Source of the DNA: Desulfomicrobium apsheronum
GTDB taxonomy: Bacteria > Desulfobacterota > Desulfovibrionia > Desulfovibrionales > Desulfomicrobiaceae
DNA: 64,000 nucleotides
NCBI RefSeq assembly: GCF_900114115.1
Contig: NZ_FORX01000014.1
Span: forward strand, 1 to 64,000
Direction: 5' to 3'
Shown piece after piece: positions 16,473 to 26,201 of the stretch. The position numbers and the translations under genes were made by a program. Numbering within the stretch: position 1 is the first letter of the stretch; each line of letters opens with the position of its first letter. The notes under the pieces are model-generated. The model was not told the DNA's origin. It ran no database searches and saw only the letters and a program-made list of their open reading frames with translations.

Positions 16473-18050
16473 TCACACCTTCAGGCTGCAGGACTGCATG
16501 ACGCTGCGGGCCAGCCCGGCTCCAGCCTGCTCGTACATGTTCAGGGCTGTGCAGACCCCAATGGCCGAGAGCTCTTCGACCTCTTCGGGGAAGCGTGCGA
16601 TGGCCGCGACGGAGCATTGGAAGTTCAAATTGTGGATCTGTTTGGCGGCGTACATGTTGCCGTGGTGGTTGGGCATGGCCAAAATGATCAGTTCCAGCTT
16701 GTCGTCCCGTTGCAGCTTGAGCCAGAACTCCGTGTCGCAGGCGTCTCCGAGGATGACGTTGCGCCCCTGGGCCCGGTTGAAGTCCACTCGTTCAGGGGCA
16801 TGTTCGACGCCACAGACCTCGCGGCCGTAGACCGGCGTCAGTTCGTCGTAAGCTCCGGAGCCGATGCGCCCCATGCCGAAGACGATCGCCCGGATTGATG
16901 TCAGGTCGATGGGCGCATCGCTGGGATGGCAGAAATCGCGTTCGAAGCGGGTCAGCCAGGGGAACATGTAACGGTGCACCCGCTCCGAGTTTTTACCCAG
17001 CGGAGCGGACACGGCAAAGCTCAGGCTGACGGCCATGGCGATGACCAGCAGCCAGTCCGGGGAGATGAGGTTCTGGCCTGCTGCGATGGCAGCGACGATA
17101 AGCCCGAACTCGGAGTAGTTGGTCAGGGACAGCGCGGAAAAGAGGCTGCTTCTGGCGCGCATACCGAAACGGCTGACGATGAAATGGTAGATGCCGGCCT
17201 TGAAGGGCAGCAGCAGGCAGAGCAGGACGGCGGCCGTGAACATCCCCAAGGTCGGCAGTCCCTCCATGCCGATGGAAAGGAAGAAGCCCACGAGCATGAG
17301 CTCCTTGAATCCGAACAGGGCCTTGGACAGCTCCGAGGCCCGTGGGTGTCCGGCGATGAGCACGCCGACGACCAGGGCACCCAGGTCCGGTTTGAGGCCG
17401 ATCAGGGAAAAACCCTCGGCACCCACGCCCAGGGCGATGAAAAGCCCGCAGAGGATGAAAAGCTCTCCGCGGCCTGCCATGTCCATGAGCCGGAAGAGGA
17501 CCGGGCGCAGCAGAGGCAGGGCCAGGACGCCAAGGGCCCAGATGCTGGGGAGCTTGCCTGCGGAGGCGCTCAGAAAGAGGACCGCGAAGAGGTCCTGCAT
17601 GATGAGGATGCCAATGGCGATCCGGCCGTAGAAGGCGGTCAGGTCGCCTTTTTCCTCCAAGATCTTGACCGCGAAGACCGTGCTCGAAAAGGACAGTGCG
17701 AAGGCCAGAACGAGGGTGGCCTGCCAGGACATGTCCATGAGCGGGGAGGGGAAGAGCAACTGCCCGAGGAGCAGGACGAGATGGAAGAAAAGGGTGGTGA
17801 CGGCCATCTGAGCCGTGGAACTGAGCCATATCTCGGGTTTGAGCAGGCCGCGCACGTCGAGCTTGAGACCAATGGAGAAGAGCAGCAGGGTGATGCCGAG
17901 GTCTGCCACCAGATCCAGCCCTGGGGGAGGGGTGAGGCCGGCCATGTTGAAGGCGAAACCAGCCACCAGGAAGCCGACCATGGGCGGCAGCCCGATGCGT
18001 GTCAGGGCCAGACCGAAACCGAAGGCGAAACTCACCAGAATGACAAGCAT
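16473..18050 (-). CDS. CPA2-family cation:proton antiporter with TrkA-N domain (Kef/YbaL-like)
   Basis: 525 residues. About 12 hydrophobic segments fill residues 1-375, with the CPA2 features GFLVAGFAFN, LLLFSIGLKLD and SFSSTVFAVK. A soluble RCK/TrkA-N nucleotide-binding domain follows (VFGMGRIGSGAYDEL from about residue 390). This is the layout of the K+/H+ efflux systems KefB/C and YbaL. It sits in the inner membrane and would exchange K+ or Na+ for protons under control of a nucleotide ligand. It is the first gene of an operon with the SDR gene. Ion choice cannot be told. Confidence 0.9.
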   Translation of the reverse strand: MLVILVSFAFGFGLALTRIGLPPMVGFLVAGFAFNMAGLTPPPGLDLVADLGITLLLFSIGLKLDVRGLLKPEIWLSSTAQMAVTTLFFHLVLLLGQLLFPSPLMDMSWQATLVLAFALSFSSTVFAVKILEEKGDLTAFYGRIAIGILIMQDLFAVLFLSASAGKLPSIWALGVLALPLLRPVLFRLMDMAGRGELFILCGLFIALGVGAEGFSLIGLKPDLGALVVGVLIAGHPRASELSKALFGFKELMLVGFFLSIGMEGLPTLGMFTAAVLLCLLLPFKAGIYHFIVSRFGMRARSSLFSALSLTNYSEFGLIVAAIAAGQNLISPDWLLVIAMAVSLSFAVSAPLGKNSERVHRYMFPWLTRFERDFCHPSDAPIDLTSIRAIVFGMGRIGSGAYDELTPVYGREVCGVEHAPERVDFNRAQGRNVILGDACDTEFWLKLQRDDKLELIILAMPNHHGNMYAAKQIHNLNFQCSVAAIARFPEEVEELSAIGVCTALNMYEQAGAGLARSVMQSCSLKV

Positions 18051-18221
18051 GATTCTCTCTTTGGCCGATTGCGATGGCGGGTTGCGGTCCGAGTGAAAAA
18101 AAGGTGGATTGTACGGTCCACCCTCAAGTTATCAACTTTAAATTATATTCAGCGGAGCGCGGGCATGTCAATGAAACCCGTTTGCCGACTCTGCCCGCGC
18201 CCTATTTCGAGAGAGAAAAAC

Positions 18222-18563
18222 CTATACTTTTTTGACGAATTCGGACTTGAGCTTCATGGCGCCGATGCCGTCGATTCTGCAATCGATATCGTGGTCGCCG
18301 TCCACCAGCCTGATGTTCTTGACTTTCGTGCCAACTTTCACCGTGACGGACGAGCCCTTGACCTTGAGGTCTTTGATGACCGTGACCGTGTCGCCGTTCT
18401 GGAGCGGCTTGCCGTTGGCGTCCTTGATGATCCTGTCATCCGTCCCGTCGCCGGCAGCGGCGTCCTTGGACCACTCGTGGCCGCATTCCGGGCAGACGTA
18501 GGCCATGCCGTCATCGTAGGTATATTCGGAGCCGCACTTGGGGCATATGGGCAGATCACTCAT
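18222..18563 (-). CDS. yjdM: zinc-ribbon protein YjdM (PhnA)
   Basis: 113 residues from the ATG at 18563 (GAGGA upstream; the frame is open to 18728, not conserved). The N-terminal zinc ribbon has [25 protein letters not shown], and the remainder is the all-beta PhnA/YjdM domain ([36 protein letters not shown]). The family is widespread and was historically named for alkylphosphonate uptake, a role not supported since. It stands alone with its own short leader. Confidence 0.9.
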   Translation of the reverse strand: MSDLPICPKCGSEYTYDDGMAYVCPECGHEWSKDAAAGDGTDDRIIKDANGKPLQNGDTVTVIKDLKVKGSSVTVKVGTKVKNIRLVDGDHDIDCRIDGIGAMKLKSEFVKKV

Positions 18564-18876
18564 TTTGGTATCCTCGGACTGTTTGGGGTTGCGCGCGAAA
18601 TCGCCGTGATTACAAACAGCTGAACCCGCTAGCCGTTTGAAGCTGACAAGGTCAATGCCAAATGCTGGACTCGAAGGGTGCGAACAGAAAAACCGGAACC
18701 CGCTAATATCATTGCTTGGCCGGTGCAATCCTCGTTCATCCCTGTAGAAGCAGGAGGCCTTGAGAAACCCTTGCGCGGTATGAGGTGTGCTTCTTTAATC
18801 CTTGCCGTGCGACCGACGCTGTGCGAACACCTCCCGGGCGGTGAAAATCCCGTTCATTTTCTTCGAGGAGTCGAGC

Positions 18877-20463
18877 GTGTACCAACGGTTACTGAACATC
18901 TTCATGGCAACCCGAAATCCCCAGTTGGAAACGTTCCTCAGGGGTGTTTCGCCCCAGGAAGGGTTTTCCCACCAGTTTATCGGCAGACCCGATATCGCTG
19001 AAGCCGACATTAAAGGCTGCGCCGTCATCATCCTCGATTTCGATGCTGTTGCGCCTGAGTGCGTGGCGAAAATTCATGAAGCCAAGGATGAACATGCCAT
19101 CATGATCGGCTGTTTTGACGCCGGAAGTTTTCCGGTTCTGGCGGAGTGGCACCATCTTTTCGATCAGGTCTGGACCAGTCCTTTCGGCGAAGACAGGATT
19201 CAGACCTCGTTTTCAGGGATTCTAAGGCGTCTCAAGGAGCGTGAGGACGCCCTGCTGAACCGGAAATACGTGGACACCTTGATAGACAGCCTACCGGATC
19301 TGATCTGGTTCAAGGATGCCCGGGGCGCCCACCTGAAAGTCAACAGCAGCTTCTGCCGGACTGTAAACAAGACCAAGGAACAAATCGAAGGCCGTGGGCA
19401 TTATTATATCTGGGACATTGAACCTGATGAATATGCCCAGGGAGAATATATTTGTCTGGAATCCGAAGAGATCGTTCTCAACAAGAAGGAAACCTGCCTC
19501 TTTGACGAAACAGTGAAGTGTGGTGGTGAACTGCGCAAGTTCAAAACCTACAAATCACCCATCTTCGACACGGATGGAGAAGTGATCGGCACTACGGGTT
19601 TTGCTCACGATGTGACTGATCTTCAGAACCTGATGATTGAATTGAACATTTTGATCGAGAGTCTTCCTTTTGCAATAATGGTAACGGACAAGGAGAATAA
19701 AGTTACCATTGTCAATCAAAAGTTCATTGATATTTTTGTTCTGGATCGATCAGAGCTGATTGGAAAAAGTGTTGATTCCTTTCTCAATGAAACAGGAACT
19801 TATACTCGTAGTAAAAGATGGATCATAGAGCAGGACGAAGATGATACCTTGCTTATTTCCAAAAAGAGAATTCTCAAAGTTCACGATGAAAGTCTTTTGG
19901 ATATATTCGGCGTGCTGGCTGGCCATATTTACCTTTTTTCGGATATCACTCTTGAATATCATCACAAGAATAAACTGCTGGCGGATGCAAACACAGATTA
20001 TCTGACCAAGTTGAACAACAGGCGCAGTCTCCAGGATTTCATGAGGAAAACACCGCCTCACCCGGACACGGCACTGTTGCTCGCGGATTTGGACAACTTC
20101 AAGGAAGTCAACGATCAGTACGGCCACGAAGAAGGGGATATGGTACTGGTAGCCTTTGCAGACATGCTTCTGCAGATTTTTCCAGCTGAAAATCTGTTCC
20201 GTCTCGGCGGAGATGAATTCGCGCTACTTCTGCACAATGTGGGCGATTCCAATATGCCGAGACAGTGCGCTGAGCAAATCTTGGCGGGATTTGCAGAGAA
20301 AGTCGCCTGCAAGTTTCCCCACACCGATATTTCTGTCAGCATCGGCATTGCCATGGATGATGATAAAGAAGAGAATTTTGGGGAATTGTTCAAAAAAGCG
20401 GACATGGCTCTTTATGAATCAAAAAAAGCGGGAAAAAATGTGTACAAGTTCTGGAGCAGGTAG
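18877..20463 (+). CDS. PAS-containing diguanylate cyclase (GGDEF)
   Basis: 528 residues from GTG 18877, chosen because AGGAG lies 7 bases upstream; the frame is open from 18802. The order is an N-terminal receiver-like domain without an obvious phospho-acceptor set (about 1-130), a PAS domain (about 145-265), a second PAS (about 275-370) and a C-terminal GGDEF domain with an intact LGGDEF. No RxxD I-site precedes it (the position reads PAEN), so product inhibition by the usual site is not expected. No membrane segments are seen, so it is cytoplasmic. The 3' half is AT-richer than its surroundings. Confidence 0.85.
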   Translation: MYQRLLNIFMATRNPQLETFLRGVSPQEGFSHQFIGRPDIAEADIKGCAVIILDFDAVAPECVAKIHEAKDEHAIMIGCFDAGSFPVLAEWHHLFDQVWTSPFGEDRIQTSFSGILRRLKEREDALLNRKYVDTLIDSLPDLIWFKDARGAHLKVNSSFCRTVNKTKEQIEGRGHYYIWDIEPDEYAQGEYICLESEEIVLNKKETCLFDETVKCGGELRKFKTYKSPIFDTDGEVIGTTGFAHDVTDLQNLMIELNILIESLPFAIMVTDKENKVTIVNQKFIDIFVLDRSELIGKSVDSFLNETGTYTRSKRWIIEQDEDDTLLISKKRILKVHDESLLDIFGVLAGHIYLFSDITLEYHHKNKLLADANTDYLTKLNNRRSLQDFMRKTPPHPDTALLLADLDNFKEVNDQYGHEEGDMVLVAFADMLLQIFPAENLFRLGGDEFALLLHNVGDSNMPRQCAEQILAGFAEKVACKFPHTDISVSIGIAMDDDKEENFGELFKKADMALYESKKAGKNVYKFWSR

Positions 20464-20612
20464 TTCCTTGAATCTGCATTTTGTCGCTTGATTCTTGAAA
20501 ATTACTCTCCAGTTCTGATTTATTCCATGCTATCGAAAAATCAGTCCGGAAAACCGTGCCCAGCCCATTCCTTACCCTCAACTGAATTCCCGGGCCGTTC
20601 AAAAATGGCCTG

Positions 20613-22361
20613 TCAACTCCTCCGCGCGATCTGCATCCCCTCGAAAAGCCCCTGAAAGAAGTTGGCCGCGTTCACGCCCAGCGACCTGATCCTGTACCCG
20701 CCTTCCTGCACGACTACCGTGTGTCTGCCCAGGGCGCCGATGAGCCTTCCATTGAGGAAGAAATCCCTGGCCTGCAGACGCCACGTGCCGGTCGGGTCCC
20801 CCTTGGCCGGGTCGAGCCCCAGGCCGACGATGACGAAAGCCGGGTCGAAGTCGGCCATGACTTTTAGCGCCTGGCGCAGGGTCTCGGCGTATCTCTCGCC
20901 GTCGACCTCCTCCGGGAGGGGATAGTTGCGGTTGTATCCGAGGCCCGCCCCCTCCCCGCGCTCCTCCGCAAAGCCGCTGAAGTACGGGTAGGCGAATTTC
21001 GGATGGCCGTGGATGGACAGGGTCAGCACGTCGCTGCGTTCGTAGAAGATGTTCTGGGTGCCGTTGCCGTGGTGGTAGTCCACGTCGAGCACGGCGACAC
21101 GCCCGTGGGCGCTGAGCCTGTGGGCGACCACGGCCGACGTGTTGAAATAGCAGAACCCTCCGAAGGCCCGGCGTTCGGCATGGTGCCCGGGAGGGCGGAC
21201 CAGGGCGTAGGCCAGGCGGCGTCCAGCCAGGAGTTCCTCGGCCGCGGTCAGGCCGCAGTCCACGGCTCCGCGCGCCGCTGCATAGGCGTTGCCGTTCAGG
21301 GGCGTGAAGGTGTCGATGCAATAGTAACCAGCCCGCACGGCCAGTTCCCGTGGCGGCCGGGCGGCGTTTCTGATGGGGAAGACATAAGGGTAGACGGACT
21401 TCTTCTCGGGAAGGTTCGCGCAGACCGTTCGGAGGTAGGACACGAATTGCCGGTCGTGGACCTGGGTGATGTGCCGCTCGGCGAAATGCCGGGGCTGCCT
21501 GCGCAGGAAGAGTCCGGTCTTCTCGATTTCTTTCAGGATGGACTTCATGCGCACCGGAGATTCGACATAGCCGCGCTCGCGGATGTGATGGATGGCGTGG
21601 TTTTCGTTGCAGATCAGGGCGATCCTGCGGTCGGCGCTGATGCCCGGAACCCTTGGAGGCGCGGTTTCCCTGACGTAGCGCGGGTCGCGCAGGGCCAGAT
21701 TCCCGGCCGGGATGGAATCGAGGACCATCTTCACGTATTGCGGCGAGCATTTTTCCTTGTACTTGCGCTCCAATACGGCGCGCACCACGTGGCGAACCCG
21801 CTCACGCGAGAGGCGCAAGGGTTTGTCCAGGGGATCGGCCACCAGATAGGGGGCGCAGTCGTCCTCGGCTGAAAGAGGCGTCTCGTAGGCCGTGTTGATG
21901 ATGGGCCGCGCCCCGTAGCGCTCGTAGAAGCGAAGCCTCGCGACGTTCTCGCGCAGCAGCTCCGGATCACGGCACAGGGCCGGGTCGTCGGGCAGGCATT
22001 CAAAGAAGAGGGCCGTGTCGCCAAGGGCCTTGGCCTCCTCGCGTACCCTTTCGTAAAGGGCCGAGCCCACCCCGTGGCCGCCGTGGCGCAGGCTGACCGA
22101 GAGGTAGTCAAGGTAGCAGAAGCGCAGGTCCGAAAAATGGCACAGCAGGGCGAATCCCTGCACCAACCTGCGTTGCCCCTCGGCCACGAAGACGATGGTC
22201 CGGTATCCCTTGCCTAGGGGGTTCTTGAGGGTGGCGGGGAGATTCGCGACCTCTTCGGCGGCGATGAGTGGAAACCGCTCGGCCAGAATGGTCTGCACCT
22301 GCTCGATGCTCTGGGCGTCGACGGGCACGGTGGTGTCGTAGATGGGACGGATGCTGAACAT
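20613..22361 (-). CDS. GNAT acetyltransferase fused to a histone-deacetylase-family amidohydrolase
   Basis: A 582-residue two-domain protein. Residues about 1-160 are a GNAT N-acetyltransferase (acetyl-CoA loop LRHGGHGVGSALY at 91-103, FYERYGARP at 145-153). Residues about 245-582 are a class II HDAC/acetylpolyamine amidohydrolase with every catalytic element: GHHAE (His393, His394), DVDYHHGNGT (zinc ligands Asp428 and His430), a third zinc ligand in GLGLD (Asp517) and QEGGY (Tyr556). One chain could therefore both add and remove acetyl groups on a protein lysine or polyamine. The substrate is unknown and no partner gene is adjacent. The stop is at 20613; a well-formed start with AUG at 22361 follows a long leader. 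Confidence 0.9.
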   Translation of the reverse strand: MFSIRPIYDTTVPVDAQSIEQVQTILAERFPLIAAEEVANLPATLKNPLGKGYRTIVFVAEGQRRLVQGFALLCHFSDLRFCYLDYLSVSLRHGGHGVGSALYERVREEAKALGDTALFFECLPDDPALCRDPELLRENVARLRFYERYGARPIINTAYETPLSAEDDCAPYLVADPLDKPLRLSRERVRHVVRAVLERKYKEKCSPQYVKMVLDSIPAGNLALRDPRYVRETAPPRVPGISADRRIALICNENHAIHHIRERGYVESPVRMKSILKEIEKTGLFLRRQPRHFAERHITQVHDRQFVSYLRTVCANLPEKKSVYPYVFPIRNAARPPRELAVRAGYYCIDTFTPLNGNAYAAARGAVDCGLTAAEELLAGRRLAYALVRPPGHHAERRAFGGFCYFNTSAVVAHRLSAHGRVAVLDVDYHHGNGTQNIFYERSDVLTLSIHGHPKFAYPYFSGFAEERGEGAGLGYNRNYPLPEEVDGERYAETLRQALKVMADFDPAFVIVGLGLDPAKGDPTGTWRLQARDFFLNGRLIGALGRHTVVVQEGGYRIRSLGVNAANFFQGLFEGMQIARRS

Positions 22362-22788
22362 GGAGAGCCTCGTTTCGGCCGGAGCCGGGACCTGTATCCG
22401 AATGGAATTTTATTGCCGGTCGGGACAATACGGCGGCGAGGGCGAATGGTAAATAGATCTCTGCGTGATCACGGTGTCGTCGTGCATTCTGCATGTGCGC
22501 TTGAGATGGCGGGCTTTTTTGTATCGGCTTGCCTTTGGGAACCGCGCCGCACATTGGGAAAGGCATGTATTTCTGGTCAATTACAGGGCCAAGGATGCAA
22601 ATTCAGCCCCGTCCCGCCGGATTTTGGCGCAACCGCCCATCACGGGATTTCGCATGGATAGTGCTTGCTGGATGGCTTTGGGAAATATTAAGCGGAGCGG
22701 GTTGGCTGGAGGAAGAGATGGGCGGGACAATAGTGGAACGGGATGCGTCTCTTCAGCGTACCAATTTCATGTTTTTTCAAGGATAAAA
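22362..22788. other. gene-free stretch between divergent genes
   Basis: 427 bp between the GNAT-HDAC gene and the MBL lipoprotein gene, which point away from each other, so two promoters must lie here. No recognised coding sequence, repeat or clear hairpin was found. An open frame extends the MBL gene upstream to 22465, but it has no protein-like character. Confidence 0.4.
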
Positions 22789-23859
22789 ATGAGTTTTTCA
22801 GCAAGCAGCGCTTCGCGCACGCAGCGTCATGGCCGCAACATGTTCCTCCTGCTTGTCGTGCTGCTTCTGTGCGCTTGCGGCAATGGCTATTATCGCGGCC
22901 CGGTTTCGGAGCATTTCGATGGGAGCAAATTCGACAATCCCTGGGAGTCGATGCCCAATCGTTTCGGGGATTTTCTGAAGTGGCGCCTGACCGCCGAGCG
23001 CGGCTACTGGCCTGAGCATGTCGAGGTTGAACCGACGCTGCCTCCGGCGCGGGTCATGGGAGAGGAGTTGCGGGTGACCTATGTCGGTCATGCCACGGTG
23101 CTCTTGCAGACCCGGGGGCTGAACATCCTGACCGACCCCATCTGGTCCGAGCGGGCCAGTCCGTTCGGCTTCGCGGGCCCAAGGCGCGTTGCCGCGCCGG
23201 GGGTGAGGTTTGAGGACCTGCCGCCCATCGACCTGGTGCTGATCAGCCACAACCACTACGACCACCTGGACCTGCCGACCCTTGAACGCCTGCACCGGGC
23301 CTTCAATCCACTCGTGCTCACCCCGCTTGGCAATGATGTCATCATAAGGTCCGCCATCCCGGACATGCGGCTTAAAACACTGGATTGGGGCCAGGCCTTC
23401 ATGTTCGGCGAAGAGATGCGGATCGTGCTTGAGCCCATGCAGCACTGGTCGGCCCGGGGGCTTTTCGATCGCCTCGAAGCCCTGTGGGGAGCTTTTGTCA
23501 TCGATGCGCCGGGCGGAGCCATCTACTTTCTGGCCGATGCGGGGTATGCGCGGCACCTGTCCGAGGATTTCACGGCCAAGTACGGCACGCCGCGCCTGAG
23601 TCTGCTGCCGGTCGGAGCCTACGAACCGCAATGGTTCATGCGTTACGCCCACATGAACCCCGCCGATGTGATTCAGACTTTCATCGATCTTGGGCAGGGA
23701 CGGGCCATGGGCACCCAGCATGAGGTCTTTCCCATGGCTGACGAAGCCTATGCGGCCCCTCGCCGGGAGATTTTGGAGGCCTTGCAGTCCAGGGGCATAG
23801 ACGAATCGCTCTTCATGCTTCCAAAAGTAGGGGAGTGGTTCACGGTTCCGCCGCGCTGA
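22789..23859 (+). CDS. MBL-fold lipoprotein, NAPE-PLD/RomA-like
   Basis: 356 residues from the ATG at 22789 (AAGGAT upstream). The N-terminus is a lipoprotein signal ending in a lipobox-like LLCAC at about residue 30. The mature domain is a metallo-beta-lactamase fold with SHNHYDHLD (metal site HxHxDH), a later PMQHWSARG, FLADAGYA and GTQHEVFPMADE, as in NAPE-phospholipase-D-like and RomA-like enzymes. It is likely anchored to a membrane and faces the periplasm. Substrates of bacterial members are poorly defined; a phospholipid phosphodiesterase is possible. An unusual W-rich region precedes the fold. Confidence 0.8.
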   Translation: MSFSASSASRTQRHGRNMFLLLVVLLLCACGNGYYRGPVSEHFDGSKFDNPWESMPNRFGDFLKWRLTAERGYWPEHVEVEPTLPPARVMGEELRVTYVGHATVLLQTRGLNILTDPIWSERASPFGFAGPRRVAAPGVRFEDLPPIDLVLISHNHYDHLDLPTLERLHRAFNPLVLTPLGNDVIIRSAIPDMRLKTLDWGQAFMFGEEMRIVLEPMQHWSARGLFDRLEALWGAFVIDAPGGAIYFLADAGYARHLSEDFTAKYGTPRLSLLPVGAYEPQWFMRYAHMNPADVIQTFIDLGQGRAMGTQHEVFPMADEAYAAPRREILEALQSRGIDESLFMLPKVGEWFTVPPR

Positions 23860-24031
23860 AATTTTGCACGATGCGAGGGCTCGCCGGATATATTCTGAAA
23901 CTTTTTTTCATACTTATTTCTCTGTAGGTTATTTTCAGCTTGCACCCACTGACCTTCCTTGATAGCTCCATCGATCTTTAATCGATTAACTCGATTTTTT
24001 TTCAGCAAATCGCATTCTTACGGAGGATTTC

Positions 24032-25204
24032 ATGCGCATATTCGTATTGCTTGCAGCAAGTCTGTTTTTCGCCCAGGCCGCCTTTGCCGGGGCGGTCGGC
24101 AGCCCCATTCCCGTAGGTATCGCCGTGGGACAGACCACCAACGTGGCCCTGTTCGGCGAAGAGCAGGTCAACGGTGCCAAGGTGGCTGAAAGGATGATCA
24201 ACGAGAAGGGCGGCGTGGGCGGAACTCCCATCAAGCTCGTGTTCCAGGACACCGGCGGGGATGAAGCCGGAGCCATCAACGCCTTTCAGAACCTGATCTC
24301 CCGCGACAAGGTCGTGGCCATCATCGGGCCGACCCTGTCCCAGCAGGCCTTTGCCGCCAACCCCATCGCCAATCAGGCCAAGGTGCCCGTTGTCGGCCCC
24401 TCCAACACGGCCAAGGGCGTGGCCCAGATCGGCGAGTATGTGTCCCGCATTTCCGCCCCCATGACCCTGGTCGCACCCAACGCCTTGAAGCGCGCCCTCG
24501 CGGTCAACCCGAACATCAAGAATGTGGCCGTGGTCTATGCCCAGGATGACGCGTTCAACGTCTCCGAGACCGGCATTTTCCAGGAAGCCATCAAGGACAT
24601 GGGCCTCAGCATCGTCCTCGTCCAGAAGACCAGCGTCAAGGACACGGATTTTACCACCCAGGTCACGGCCATCCTCGGAGCGGGCGTGGACATGGTGGTC
24701 ATGAGCTGTCTGGCGGCCGACGGCGGCAACATGGTCAAGCAGTTGCGCCAGTTCGGCTACGAGGGCCTCATCGTGGGCGGCAACGGTTTCAACTCTCCGA
24801 ACATGTACCCGGTCTGCGGCAAGGAATGCACCGGCGTCATCGTGGCCCAGGCTTACAGCCCCAGGGCCGACAACGCCGAAAACAACGCCTTTGTCCCCGT
24901 GTTCAAGGAAATGTTCAAGAAGGATCCAGCCCAGTTCTCGGCCCAGGCCTACACCAGCGTGAAGGTCGTCGTGGATGCCTTGAACGAAGTGGAGCAGAGC
25001 ACCGGCAAGAAGGTCGCGGACATGGACACGGCCGAACTGCGCACCGCCCTCAATGCTGCCATCATCTCCAGTTCCTATGAAACGCCTCTTGGCGAGATCG
25101 TTCTCGACGCCGACGGCGAGATCACCCAGAAGACGTTCTATGTCTCCCAGATCAAGATCGCCGAAGACGGCAAGACCGGGATCATGGAACTGCTGCCCGA
25201 ATAA
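24032..25204 (+). CDS. livK: branched-chain amino-acid ABC transporter substrate-binding protein
   Basis: A 390-residue Leu/Ile/Val-binding-type periplasmic protein. The signal peptide is MRIFVLLAASLFFAQAAFA. The two-lobe type I binding fold shows IPVGIAVGQTTNVALFGEEQ at the start, then IKLVFQDTGGDEAGAINAFQ and VKDTDFTTQV. GGAGG five bases before the ATG gives strong translation. It is the first gene of livKHMGF, and the 45-bp gap to livH is the largest in the operon. The ligand may be a branched-chain amino acid or another amino or carboxylic acid. Confidence 0.9.
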   Translation: MRIFVLLAASLFFAQAAFAGAVGSPIPVGIAVGQTTNVALFGEEQVNGAKVAERMINEKGGVGGTPIKLVFQDTGGDEAGAINAFQNLISRDKVVAIIGPTLSQQAFAANPIANQAKVPVVGPSNTAKGVAQIGEYVSRISAPMTLVAPNALKRALAVNPNIKNVAVVYAQDDAFNVSETGIFQEAIKDMGLSIVLVQKTSVKDTDFTTQVTAILGAGVDMVVMSCLAADGGNMVKQLRQFGYEGLIVGGNGFNSPNMYPVCGKECTGVIVAQAYSPRADNAENNAFVPVFKEMFKKDPAQFSAQAYTSVKVVVDALNEVEQSTGKKVADMDTAELRTALNAAIISSSYETPLGEIVLDADGEITQKTFYVSQIKIAEDGKTGIMELLPE

Positions 25205-25249
25205 CGCATCCTGCCGGGGGAGCGCCGCTTCCCCGGCTTTTGGCATATC

Positions 25250-26200
25250 ATGAACATCGTCTATTTCCTGCAAAATATCCTGAACGGCCTTTCCATCGGT
25301 TCGGTCTACGCCATCTTCGCCCTTGGCTACACGCTGGTCTTTTCCATTCTGGGAATCATCAACTTCGCCCACGGCGCGGTCTTCACCCTTGGCGCGTATT
25401 GCACCTACGCCCTGGCCGTCGGTGATTTCGGCCTGAACGGGCTTCTGGCCGGTACGAGCCTGCCATTCAGCCTGCCTTTTCCCCTGGCGCTTCTGGGAGG
25501 CTCCATCATGGCCGGTTGCGTTGGCGTTTTGGTCGAGCGACTGGCTTTCCGGCCGCTGCGGGCCAAGGGGGCCGATCCGCTCCTGGCGCTGGTCAGCAGC
25601 CTTGGCGTTGCGCTCATTCTGGTCAATTGCCTGCAATTTCTTGTCGGCGCGGAAATCTATTCCTTTCCGTCCGACATTTTCGGATCTTTGCCCATGGCCA
25701 TGATCTTCAAGATGGACGGCAAGATCCTGGCCGTGCGCACCGTGCAGCTGATCATCCTGGGCGTCAGCCTGGCCATGCTGCTGGTGCTGGCCTGGTTCAT
25801 GAACCGGACCCGCATGGGCAAGGCCCTGCAGGCCACGGCCGAGAACCCCGAAACCGCCAGCCTGCTCGGCATCAACGTCGATCGCTACATCCTGTCCACA
25901 TTCTTCATCTCCGGCGCCCTTGGGGGCCTGGCAGGAACGCTCATCGGGGCGAGCTTCGGCCTGGCCGGGCCGTATTTCGGAGTCAGTTATGGCCTCAAGG
26001 GCCTGGCGGTCATCGTGCTGGGCGGTCTCGGCAGCATTCCCGGGGCGGTTCTCGGCGGACTTGTCATTGGTCTGGGCGAGGCGTTCCTGCCCCCGGACTA
26101 TTCGTCCATGAAAGAGGCCGTGGCCTTTGTCATGCTTTTCGTCATTCTTCTGGCCCGCCCCCAGGGGCTTCTTGGCCAGCAAACCATCCAGAAGGTTTAG
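25250..26200 (+). CDS. livH: branched-chain amino-acid ABC transporter permease LivH
   Basis: A 316-residue inner-membrane permease with about eight membrane helices. The family marks are NGLSIGSVYAIFALGYTLVFSILGIINFAHGAVFTLGAY at the N-terminus and the cytoplasmic loop GKALQATAENPETASLLGINVD, which contacts the ATPase. It pairs with LivM to form the channel. The stop at 26200 is one base before the livM start, so the two are translationally coupled. Confidence 0.93.
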   Translation: MNIVYFLQNILNGLSIGSVYAIFALGYTLVFSILGIINFAHGAVFTLGAYCTYALAVGDFGLNGLLAGTSLPFSLPFPLALLGGSIMAGCVGVLVERLAFRPLRAKGADPLLALVSSLGVALILVNCLQFLVGAEIYSFPSDIFGSLPMAMIFKMDGKILAVRTVQLIILGVSLAMLLVLAWFMNRTRMGKALQATAENPETASLLGINVDRYILSTFFISGALGGLAGTLIGASFGLAGPYFGVSYGLKGLAVIVLGGLGSIPGAVLGGLVIGLGEAFLPPDYSSMKEAVAFVMLFVILLARPQGLLGQQTIQKV

Positions 26201-26201
26201 G

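Noticed and set aside
16926-18623. Plus-strand open frame of 565 codons
   Set aside because: It lies opposite the antiporter and yjdM genes; its product is Glu/Gln/Gly-rich noise.
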